This document shows, one piece after another, positions 1-5,286 of a stretch of DNA of 5,286 nucleotides. Origin of the DNA: JAICLV01 sp036380925 (GTDB taxonomy: Bacteria > Actinomycetota > Actinomycetes > Acidothermales > Acidothermaceae); the NCBI GenBank assembly GCA_036380925.1, contig DASVDW010000080.1, positions 1 through 5,286 of the forward strand. Direction: 5' to 3'. The notes under the pieces are model-generated. The model made no database searches and was not told the DNA's origin. It worked only from the letters and a program-made list of their open reading frames with translations. Within the stretch, counting starts at the first letter, position 1. Each line of letters opens with the position of its first letter. The position numbers and the translations under genes are program-made.

Positions 1-983
1 TCGCGCCGGTCACCGAGGTGCACTACGGCGAAGAGGCGCTGCTCGCGTTGAACCTGGCGTCGGCGCGCCGCTACCCGTCCTTCGTCGCCGAGCTCGAGGA
101 ATCGTCCGGGGCCACCGTGGGGTATCGCCCGTGCGGCACGCTCGCCGTCGCCTTCGACGCGGATGACAAAGCCGCGCTGAACGAGTTGCAGCGATATCAG
201 GAATCGCTAGGGCTGAAGTCGCAACCGCTGACGTCGCGAGAATGCCGTGCGATCGAGCCGCTGTTGGCGCCGAGTGTGCGTGGCGGATTGCTCGTCGCCG
301 GCGACCATCAGGTCGACAACCGGCGACTCGTCGACGCGTTGCTGATCGCGTGCGACCGCGCCGGCGTGGTCGTCGAGCGCGCGACGGCCGGCGAGATCGT
401 CATCGAGCGCGACGCGGCGGTCGGGGTCGATCACCTGCGCGCGGCCACAACAGTGCTGGCGGCCGGCTGTTGGAGCGGCGATCTCAAAGGCCTGCCGCCA
501 GAGGTGGCGCCGCCGGTGCGGCCCGTGAAGGGGCAGATCCTGCGGTTGCGTGACGACGTGGCGCATCCGCTCATCAGTCGCAACGTGCGAGCGGTCGTTC
601 GCGGTCGGCCGATTTACCTGGTGCCGAGGGAAACCGGCGAGGTGGTGCTCGGCGCGACGATGGAGGAGCAAGGCTTCGATCAGACCGTCACCGTCGGCGC
701 CGTCTCGGAGCTGCTCTCCGACGCGCGCGAACTGCTGCCAGGCGTTTCCGAGTTGGCGCTCGTCGAGTCGGCGGCCGGACTTCGGCCTGGCTCTCCCGAC
801 AACGCGCCGATGATCGGCCCGACCGGGTTGCCGGGGCTGGCCGCGGCGACCGGTCACTACCGCAACGGCATCCTGCTGACGCCAACCACCGCCGACCTCG
901 TCGCGGACTTCCTCGTCAGCGGCCAGATTCCGGAAGCGCACGCAGCCTTCGACCCCCGCAGATTCGCAAGGACGACGCCATGA
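1..983 (+). CDS. thiO: Glycine oxidase ThiO, 5'-truncated by the window edge
   Basis: FAD-dependent oxidase of the DAO family that converts glycine to the imine (dehydroglycine) used by ThiG in thiazole synthesis; cytosolic. The frame is open from position 3 (first residues A-P-V-T-E-V-H-Y-G-E-E) to the TGA at 981-983, about 326 residues. The N-terminal GxGxxG FAD-binding motif is missing, so the true start lies upstream, and the GTG at 18 is not a credible start. The C-terminal half carries family hallmarks: an IYLVPRETGEVVLGATM block (Tyr codon 615-617), GLRPGSPDNAPMIG (Arg codon 783-785) and GHYRNGILLTP (Arg codon 861-863). By recalled comparison with Bacillus subtilis ThiO these match the residues that hold the glycine carboxylate. 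The gene overlaps thiS by the ATGA junction. A generic D-amino-acid oxidase is the alternative, but the thiS-thiG context makes ThiO much likelier. Confidence 0.93.
   Translation, partial: APVTEVHYGEEALLALNLASARRYPSFVAELEESSGATVGYRPCGTLAVAFDADDKAALNELQRYQESLGLKSQPLTSRECRAIEPLLAPSVRGGLLVAGDHQVDNRRLVDALLIACDRAGVVVERATAGEIVIERDAAVGVDHLRAATTVLAAGCWSGDLKGLPPEVAPPVRPVKGQILRLRDDVAHPLISRNVRAVVRGRPIYLVPRETGEVVLGATMEEQGFDQTVTVGAVSELLSDARELLPGVSELALVESAAGLRPGSPDNAPMIGPTGLPGLAAATGHYRNGILLTPTTADLVADFLVSGQIPEAHAAFDPRRFARTTP
968..972 (+). promoter_or_regulatory. Ribosome binding site of thiS
   Basis: AAGGA lies inside the last codons of thiO, 7 nt before the thiS ATG at 980. It supports that start even though the ATG overlaps the thiO stop codon, and it suggests that thiS translation is coupled to that of thiO. 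Confidence 0.6.
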
Positions 984-1180
984 AGCTCATCGTCAACGGG
1001 ACCGCGACGGAACATCGAGACGACGCCACGGTGGCCGACGTCGTCTCGCAGCTCACCGTGGCGCCCAGCGGCGTCGCCGTGGCCGTCAACGGCGTCGTGG
1101 TCGCCCACAGCGCTTGGACGACGACCCCCCTGACCGACAACGACAGCGTCGAAGTCCTCACCGCGGTGCAAGGAGGCTGA
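980..1180 (+). CDS. thiS: Sulfur carrier protein ThiS
   Basis: A 66-residue ubiquitin-like (beta-grasp) sulfur carrier. In the known pathway its C-terminal Gly is adenylated and converted to a thiocarboxylate, which donates sulfur to ThiG. Seen here: the full family length, an MKLIVNG start, a central GVAVAVNGVVV strand, and the diagnostic terminal Gly-Gly at residues 65-66 directly before the TGA. The start is fixed by an AAGGA ribosome binding site 7 nt upstream and by the ATGA overlap with thiO. thiG begins 3 bp after the stop, so the three genes form one operon. No activating enzyme (ThiF/MoeB type) is encoded in this window, so it must be elsewhere. The small size would normally make such an ORF doubtful, but the position and the Gly-Gly end make this call firm. 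Confidence 0.96.
   Translation: MKLIVNGTATEHRDDATVADVVSQLTVAPSGVAVAVNGVVVAHSAWTTTPLTDNDSVEVLTAVQGG
1171..1176 (+). promoter_or_regulatory. Ribosome binding site of thiG, inside the thiS Gly-Gly codons
   Basis: AGGAGG lies 7 nt before the thiG ATG at 1184. It spans the GGA GGC codons for the terminal Gly-Gly of ThiS plus the preceding A, so the same bases encode the catalytic tail of ThiS and the strong ribosome binding site of thiG. This decides the thiG start. Confidence 0.85.
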
Positions 1181-1183
1181 CCG

Positions 1184-1969
1184 ATGGACGACCCGTTCTT
1201 GCTGGCAGGCGAGGAATTCGGCTCGCGTTTGATCATGGGCACCGGCGGCCTGCCAAGCCTCGAGGTGCTGGACGCCGCGCTCGCGTCGTCCGGAACCGAA
1301 CTGACGACGGTGGCGATGCGCCGGGTCGACCCGAACGCGCGCGGGTCGATTCTCGACGTGCTGGCGCGTCGCGGCGTGCGGGTGTTGCCGAACACCGCGG
1401 GTTGCTACACCGCGCGCGACGCGGTGCTCACCGCGCAGCTCGCGCGCGAGGCGCTGACAACCAACTGGTTGAAGCTGGAGGTGATCGCCGACGAGCACAC
1501 CTTGCTGCCCGACCCGGTCGAGCTGCTCGACGCGGCGGAGCGGCTGGTCGACGACGGGTTCGTGGTTTTGCCCTACACCAACGACGATCCGGTGCTCGCG
1601 CGCCGACTTGAACAACTCGGTTGCGCCGCGGTGATGCCGCTCGGCGCGCCGATCGGCTCAGGGCTTGGAATCCGCAATCCGCACAACATCGAGTTGATCG
1701 TCGAGCAGGCGCGGGTGCCGGTGATCCTCGACGCCGGCATCGGCACCGCGAGTGACGCCGCGTTGGCGATGGAGCTGGGCTGCGACGCGGTGCTCCTCGC
1801 GTCGGCCATCACCCGCGCGCAGCACCCTGCGCTGATGGCGGCGGCGATGCGCAAGGCGGTCGAGGCGGGGCGGCTGGCGGCTCGCGCCGGGCGCATCCCC
1901 GTGCGGCGCTACGCGCGGGCTTCCTCTCCCACCGAGGGACTGACGCCGAGCCACGTCGCCAACTCGTAG
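1184..1969 (+). CDS. thiG: Thiazole synthase ThiG
   Basis: A (beta/alpha)8-barrel enzyme that condenses 1-deoxy-D-xylulose 5-phosphate, dehydroglycine and ThiS thiocarboxylate into the thiazole phosphate moiety of thiamin; cytosolic. The 261-residue product is full length for the family, with a slightly long tail. Visible motifs in order: NTAGCYTARDAV (70-81); WLKLEVI with the Schiff-base lysine expected at K97; MPLGAPIGSGLG (151-162); and DAGIGTASDAA (183-193), the phosphate-binding loop region. The later LLASAIT (204-210) differs from the more common LLNTAIA, which I believe is tolerated in actinobacteria. The ATG at 1184 has AGGAGG 7 nt upstream. The last 20 codons overlap the 3' end of the opposing HAD gene, so the tail after ARASSP (about 12 residues) lies in double-coding DNA. 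No terminator is visible after the stop. Confidence 0.97.
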   Translation: MDDPFLLAGEEFGSRLIMGTGGLPSLEVLDAALASSGTELTTVAMRRVDPNARGSILDVLARRGVRVLPNTAGCYTARDAVLTAQLAREALTTNWLKLEVIADEHTLLPDPVELLDAAERLVDDGFVVLPYTNDDPVLARRLEQLGCAAVMPLGAPIGSGLGIRNPHNIELIVEQARVPVILDAGIGTASDAALAMELGCDAVLLASAITRAQHPALMAAAMRKAVEAGRLAARAGRIPVRRYARASSPTEGLTPSHVANS

Positions 1970-2583
1970 ACATTTTCGGCCAGCTCGTCGGCGCGGGCCA
2001 GCTCGTCGCGTGAGCCGTATCCCCAAAGGGCGCCGACGCAGGTGATGCCAACCTCGCGCGCGGCGTCGACGTCGTGGCGCCGGTCGCCGACCAGTACGAC
2101 GTCGGCCGATGGCTCGACCTCAAGTTGGGCGAGCGCGTCGGCGATCACGGCCGCCTTCGTCTCGTGCTCGCCGTCGGTCGCCGGCCCGCACACCGCGTCG
2201 AAAAACCGCGCCAGATTGAAGTGCTCCACGATGGGCGCGGCCGCGGTCAACGGCTTCGCGGTGGTGACGGCAAGCCGTCGCCCGTCGTCCACGAGCGCCT
2301 GCAACAGGGCCGGAATCCCGTCGTAGACGGAGTTTTCGAACATGCCCTGTCGGGTGAAGTAATTGCGGTACGCGAACAGCGCGGCGTCGAGCTGCCCGTC
2401 GTCCAACCCGGCGATGTCGCGCAACGAGCCGATCAGGGGCGGACCGATGAAGCGCAGCAAGACGTCTTGGGTGAGCGGTGGGGCGCCGACAGCGTCGAGG
2501 GCGTGCGCGATCGAGTTGACGATGCCCGGGGCGGACTCGGTCAGCGTTCCGTCGAGATCGAACAAGACGACGCGGGGTGGCAT
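1909..2583 (-). CDS. HAD-superfamily hydrolase, phosphoglycolate phosphatase-like
   Basis: Probable cytosolic phosphatase of about 224 residues, a normal length for the Gph/PGP type. Numbered from the ATG at 2583: motif I FDLDGTL with nucleophile D9 and acid/base D11; a helical C1-type cap from roughly 15 to 85; motif II in VTTAKP (T108); motif III lysine K143 in HETKAAVI; and motif IV VGDRRHDVDAA with metal ligands D167 and D171. The catalytic set is complete. Substrate cannot be read from the sequence; phosphoglycolate, a nucleotide or another sugar phosphate are all possible. An ATG at 2592 would add three residues (MVG), but GAGG directly abuts it, whereas GAGG sits 9 nt before the ATG at 2583, and family members usually begin just before the hydrophobic strand and DLDGT. 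It follows mmpL by 33 bp (24 bp from the earlier ATG) and overlaps thiG by 61 bp tail to tail. Confidence 0.92.
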   Translation of the reverse strand: MPPRVVLFDLDGTLTESAPGIVNSIAHALDAVGAPPLTQDVLLRFIGPPLIGSLRDIAGLDDGQLDAALFAYRNYFTRQGMFENSVYDGIPALLQALVDDGRRLAVTTAKPLTAAAPIVEHFNLARFFDAVCGPATDGEHETKAAVIADALAQLEVEPSADVVLVGDRRHDVDAAREVGITCVGALWGYGSRDELARADELAENVYELATWLGVSPSVGEEARA

Positions 2584-2592
2584 GCCGACCAT

Positions 2593-2596
2593 CCTC
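2593..2596 (-). promoter_or_regulatory. Ribosome binding site deciding the HAD start
   Basis: On the minus strand GAGG lies at 2596-2593. It touches the ATG at 2592 with no spacer but is 9 nt before the ATG at 2583. This favours the inner start, though the motif is short. Confidence 0.4.
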
Positions 2597-2616
2597 GCGG
2601 ATGGCCGACTCGCGGC

Positions 2617-4797
2617 TCAGCCAGGCACCCGCGAACCCCCGACGGGCTGGCTCGGGATGGTCGAGCTCGGCACGGCTGACGGTTCTTCCATCGCGGCGGA
2701 CGGCGCGACCCGCAGCAGCCTCGCCAGCGCGGCCGGCAGCCACCAGTTCCAGCGGCCGAAGAGCGCGACGAGCGCCGGCACGACGAGCGTGCGGACCACG
2801 AACGCGTCGACGACGATTCCCGCGCCGAGGCCGGTCGCCAGGATTTTCATGTCCGTCTGCGGACCGGTCGACATCGCGAGGAAGGCGAAGGCGAGGATCA
2901 GCGCGGCGCTGGTCACCAGCCGTCCCGTGCGGGCAAGGCCCTCCACGGTCGCCAGCGCGGTCGACCCGGTGCGGTCGTAGCCCTCGCGAATCCGGGTGAG
3001 GATGAAGACCTCGTAGTCCATCGACAGGCCGAACAAGAAGGCGAATACGAAGACCGGCACCCAGAAGGTGATGACACCGGTCGACGCGACGCCCCAAACC
3101 GTGTTCGAGCCGTGGCCGCCCTGCCACACCAGCACCAGCACTCCGTACGCGGCGGCGACCGACAGCAGGTTGACCAGCACCGCCTTCAGCGCGAGCAGCA
3201 CCGAGCGCAATGCCCTTGCCAACAGCAAGAAGGTCACGATCGCGATGAGCGTGAGCATCAGCGGGAAGCTGCCGTAGATGGCGTGCACCGCGTCGATGCT
3301 TTGCGCGCCGACGCCTCCGACGCCGATCGCCTCGGGGTCTCCCACCAGCGCGGCGCGGACCGCGCGCACGGTGGCCCGCCCTGCGCCCTGGCCGGCCTCC
3401 GCGACCGGCAGCACATCGACGACGGCCGTCCCGTCCCGCCGGAAGCCCGGCGTGTTCGGCGAAGCGGTCGTGAGGACGCCCTTGACCGCCGCCAGCTTCG
3501 CCGTCGTGGCGACGGGATCGCCTTTCACCAGCACCTCGATCGGCGTCAGCACGCCCGCCGGAACGCCACCGTCGGTGAGGGTGTCGAGCGCGACGCGGGC
3601 GTCGCCCGCCTTTGCGAGCGTGCTGGTGCGCGGCTCCCCCAATCGCAACGACAGCAGCGGAATCGCCAGCGCGACAAGCACCGCGACGCCGACCACGGCC
3701 GCAATCACCCGTCGCCGCTGCACGAAGCACGCCCACGCCCGCCACACCCGGCCTGCGGACGCCTCGGTGCGCCGTCGCGGCCACTCCAGCCGCGGGCCGA
3801 CGGTCGCCAGCAAGACGGGCAGCAACGTCACCGCCACCGCGGTCGACACGAGCGGCACCAACACGCCGGCGTAGCCGATGCTGCGAAGGAACGGGATGCG
3901 CAGCACGACGAGCGCGAGCAACGCCACCGCCACCGTCAAACCGGAGAACACCACCGAGCGTCCTGCGGCGCACATGGCGACCACGACCGCCTGTTCCCGG
4001 TCCGCGCCGCGTGACCGCTCCTCGCGCCAGCGGGTGAGCACCAGCAGCGAGTAGTCGATCGCCACACCTAATCCGATGAGGGCGACGAGGTACTCCACGA
4101 TGAAGCTCACGTCGGCGACCGCGGTGAGCCCGCCGAGCAAGAGGAATGTGGTCAGGATCGACACCGCCGCCACGATCAGCGGCAGCACCACCAAGAGGCT
4201 GGCGAAGACGAACAGCAACACAATCAACGCGCCCAGCGCGCCGATCATGCTCTCCGCGATCACGCCGGCGCCCTTCTTCGGCGGCGCGGCGTTGATGAGT
4301 TCGCGCATGCCGGTGACCCGCACCGTCCAGCCGGCAGGCGCCGCGGCGGACACGGCGTCCGCCACCGCGCGATCTCGATCCGACAGCCCGTCCTGCTTGT
4401 CGTTCGGAGCGGTGAAGATGAGGGCGAACGTCGAGCGCCCGTCGCGGGTGACGAACGCGTCATCGCCGGTGTCGGCGTAGTCGACGATCCGCACGGCGCC
4501 ACTCTTGCGCGCCGCGCCCAACACGGCGTCGAGCTGCGCCCGCACGTCGGCGTCGCGAACCGACTCGCCCTGGGCGACGGTGACAACCGGCACGATCGGC
4601 TCCTGGCCGCCGCCCGTGCCGTACAAGCCGAGGATCTGGTTGTTGGCGGTGAAGCTCGGCTCCCCCGGCATCGCGTACGTGTCGGTCAGCCGGCTCACGG
4701 TGTGCGAGGCAGTCGCCGCCCCGCCGACGGCGAGCGCCAGCCAAGCGACGACGACGAACAGCTTGTGCCGCAACACCCGCTCGACAACTGTGCGCAT
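2617..4797 (-). CDS. MMPL-family RND transporter
   Basis: Inner-membrane transporter of the MmpL/RND superfamily (726 residues), expected to move lipids or other hydrophobic molecules using the proton gradient. Layout: TM1 at about 13-31; a first extracytoplasmic porter domain at 35-180; TM2-6 at about 183-332; a cytosolic link; TM7 at 361-384; a second porter domain at 385-510; TM8-12 at about 511-680; and a short Pro/Ser-rich cytosolic tail from 700. The proton-relay Asp-Tyr pairs known from MmpL3 are present: D248-Y249 in GLGVAIDYSLLVLTRWREE and D594-Y595 in FGLSMDYEVFILTRIREGYD. The ATG at 4797 has GGAGG 6 nt upstream. It is shorter than MmpL3 (about 940 residues) and lacks that long C-terminal domain; no mmpS-like partner is next to it. 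It therefore fits the general actinobacterial MMPL group of about 700-750 residues rather than a named MmpL. Substrate unknown. Confidence 0.95.
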   Translation of the reverse strand: MRTVVERVLRHKLFVVVAWLALAVGGAATASHTVSRLTDTYAMPGEPSFTANNQILGLYGTGGGQEPIVPVVTVAQGESVRDADVRAQLDAVLGAARKSGAVRIVDYADTGDDAFVTRDGRSTFALIFTAPNDKQDGLSDRDRAVADAVSAAAPAGWTVRVTGMRELINAAPPKKGAGVIAESMIGALGALIVLLFVFASLLVVLPLIVAAVSILTTFLLLGGLTAVADVSFIVEYLVALIGLGVAIDYSLLVLTRWREERSRGADREQAVVVAMCAAGRSVVFSGLTVAVALLALVVLRIPFLRSIGYAGVLVPLVSTAVAVTLLPVLLATVGPRLEWPRRRTEASAGRVWRAWACFVQRRRVIAAVVGVAVLVALAIPLLSLRLGEPRTSTLAKAGDARVALDTLTDGGVPAGVLTPIEVLVKGDPVATTAKLAAVKGVLTTASPNTPGFRRDGTAVVDVLPVAEAGQGAGRATVRAVRAALVGDPEAIGVGGVGAQSIDAVHAIYGSFPLMLTLIAIVTFLLLARALRSVLLALKAVLVNLLSVAAAYGVLVLVWQGGHGSNTVWGVASTGVITFWVPVFVFAFLFGLSMDYEVFILTRIREGYDRTGSTALATVEGLARTGRLVTSAALILAFAFLAMSTGPQTDMKILATGLGAGIVVDAFVVRTLVVPALVALFGRWNWWLPAALARLLRVAPSAAMEEPSAVPSSTIPSQPVGGSRVPG

Positions 4798-4803
4798 GAT
4801 GAG

Positions 4804-4808
4804 CCTCC
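4804..4808 (-). promoter_or_regulatory. Ribosome binding site of the MMPL transporter gene
   Basis: GGAGG on the minus strand (CCTCC at 4804-4808 on the plus strand), 6 nt before the ATG at 4797. No other in-frame start codon is found in the short stretch upstream that I checked (to about 4835), so this site fixes the start of the 726-residue product. Confidence 0.8.
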
Positions 4809-4838
4809 GCGTAAGGGATTTTGGGCATGGCTGGGCAT

Positions 4839-4862
4839 CGCACCGACGTCGGTCGAGGTGCG
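4839..4862. promoter_or_regulatory. Inverted repeat with a 12-bp perfect palindrome upstream of mmpL
   Basis: The 81-bp gap between the two membrane protein genes contains ACCGACGTCGGT (4842-4853), a perfect palindrome. It sits inside a wider pair of arms, CGCACC (4839-4844) and GGTGCG (4857-4862). In RNA from the minus strand the wide arms plus GAC/GTC could form a 9-bp stem with a 2-nt bulge and a 4-nt loop. No T-run follows, so it is not a standard intrinsic terminator. It lies 41 to 65 nt before the mmpL start, a position compatible with an operator (for example TetR-type) or an attenuator. In GC-rich DNA a 12-bp palindrome can arise by chance. A direct repeat TGGGCAT (4822-4828 and 4832-4838, period 10 bp) lies between it and the gene. 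Confidence 0.3.
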
Positions 4863-4878
4863 TCGCGCGTGGGAAGGG

Positions 4879-5286
4879 TTACCGGGCGGCTTTCCTGCGC
4901 CGCCAGGAAATCAGCAACCCGATGGAGATGGCGAGGATGAGCGCGGCGTCGAAGGCGTGGAAGCCACCGACCCATTTGTCACTGCGGCCGCCGTCGGCCA
5001 GCCCGGCTTGAGCCACCTCGGTGAGCAACGCGAGGACGAACGTCCACGCCGCCACGCGCCTCGACGGGCGCGCGATGAGCGCCAGGACGAACAAGACGAC
5101 TGCGGCGACGCCGAGGTAGTGGCCGAGATTCTCATGCGGGTCGAACGAGCCGCTGTGCGGCTTCTTGTGCTCGCCGAACGCGCCCACGCCGGCCAGGTAG
5201 ATCTGCACGAGCACGGCGAGCACGAACACGCCCATCAGGTCGCCGTACGCCACGTCGACCCGACGGCGGCCGCCGGTCAGCGCGAC
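4879..5286 (-). CDS. Small four-helix membrane protein, DUF6220-like, start not resolved
   Basis: Function unknown. The frame is open from the right window edge to the TAA at 4881-4879. A GTG at 5253 would give 124 residues, but no Shine-Dalgarno-like sequence precedes it, and the codons before it encode a basic stretch (GGRRRVD) of the kind often found before a first membrane helix, so the start may lie outside the window. Numbered from the GTG, four hydrophobic segments are visible: about 8-26, 47-61, 68-86 and 100-116, ending in a basic RRRK tail, with no cleavable signal peptide. The pattern QIYLAGVGAFG, then FDPHENLGHYLG (H40, H45), then GFHAFDAALI (H99) matches what I recall of DUF6220. 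The histidines next to helices resemble those of small b-type cytochrome-like proteins, but this is conjecture. It is upstream of mmpL on the same strand with an 81-bp gap. Confidence 0.75.
   Translation of the reverse strand, partial: VALTGGRRRVDVAYGDLMGVFVLAVLVQIYLAGVGAFGEHKKPHSGSFDPHENLGHYLGVAAVVLFVLALIARPSRRVAAWTFVLALLTEVAQAGLADGGRSDKWVGGFHAFDAALILAISIGLLISWRRRKAAR

Noticed and set aside
1..980. TPP riboswitch or thi operon promoter
   Set aside because: The window begins inside thiO; no non-coding leader of the operon is present, so a THI-box cannot be here.
18..983. thiO as a complete 321-residue gene starting at the GTG at 18
   Set aside because: Coding similarity continues upstream to position 3 (APVTE) and the N-terminal FAD-binding motif is missing, so this is an internal codon of a gene cut by the window edge.
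207..1615. Long minus-strand frames opposite thiO, thiS and thiG
   Set aside because: Arg/His/Gln-rich translations without domains, fully covered by three well-supported genes on the other strand.
2120..3973. 617-codon open frame on the minus strand in another phase
   Set aside because: It lies across the MMPL and HAD genes, and its translation is an Arg/Gly/Ala-rich string with no recognisable domain. It is an artefact of scarce stop codons in GC-rich DNA.
3112..4014. 300-codon plus-strand frame opposite the MMPL gene
   Set aside because: The product is rich in Arg, Gln and His with no hydrophobic core or motif, typical of the antisense of a membrane protein gene; the MMPL frame explains the region fully.
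2617..4797. Assignment as mmpL3
   Set aside because: It is about 200 residues too short, lacks the long C-terminal cytosolic domain, and no mycolic-acid export neighbours are seen; only the family-level call is supported.
4839..4862. Intrinsic terminator for the DUF6220 gene
   Set aside because: A stem can be drawn, but no T-run follows in the minus direction (the next bases read ATGCCCAGCC), so it is listed only as a possible regulatory inverted repeat.
1..5286. Mobile element, phage, CRISPR or defence system
   Set aside because: No transposase, integrase, direct-repeat array, tRNA or composition break is visible; genes are densely packed with uniform codon use.

Overview
This window looks like chromosomal DNA from a high-GC actinobacterium, most likely a mycobacterium or a close relative. 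Three things point there: the strong G/C preference at third codon positions, the compact thiO-thiS-thiG order, and an MmpL-type RND transporter. The assignment rests on gene content and composition only; no species is claimed.

Left part (1-1969, + strand): the end of a thiamin thiazole operon. A 5'-truncated glycine oxidase gene (thiO) overlaps the sulfur-carrier gene thiS by the ATGA junction at 980-983. thiS is followed after 3 bp by the thiazole synthase gene thiG. ThiO makes dehydroglycine (iminoacetate) from glycine, ThiS delivers sulfur as a C-terminal thiocarboxylate, and ThiG joins these with deoxyxylulose 5-phosphate to make the thiazole phosphate half of thiamin. The usual upstream partners (thiE, thiC) and any TPP riboswitch would lie to the left of the window.

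Middle and right part (1909-5286, - strand): three genes read toward the thi genes. From upstream to downstream they are a small four-helix membrane protein of the DUF6220 type (open at the right edge), a 726-residue MMPL/RND transporter, and a HAD-superfamily phosphatase of the phosphoglycolate phosphatase type. The transporter and phosphatase are close enough to share a transcript. The membrane protein is separated from the transporter by 81 bp that carry a 12-bp perfect palindrome inside a larger imperfect inverted repeat.

The two gene groups converge, and the 3' ends of thiG and the HAD gene overlap by 61 bp on opposite strands, leaving no room for a conventional terminator between them. 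No RNA genes, mobile elements, CRISPR arrays or phage genes are visible. The region reads as ordinary core or near-core chromosome; nothing in it amounts to an obviously new system. The least understood items are the DUF6220 protein with its histidine pattern, the substrate of the transporter, and the antisense 3' overlap.
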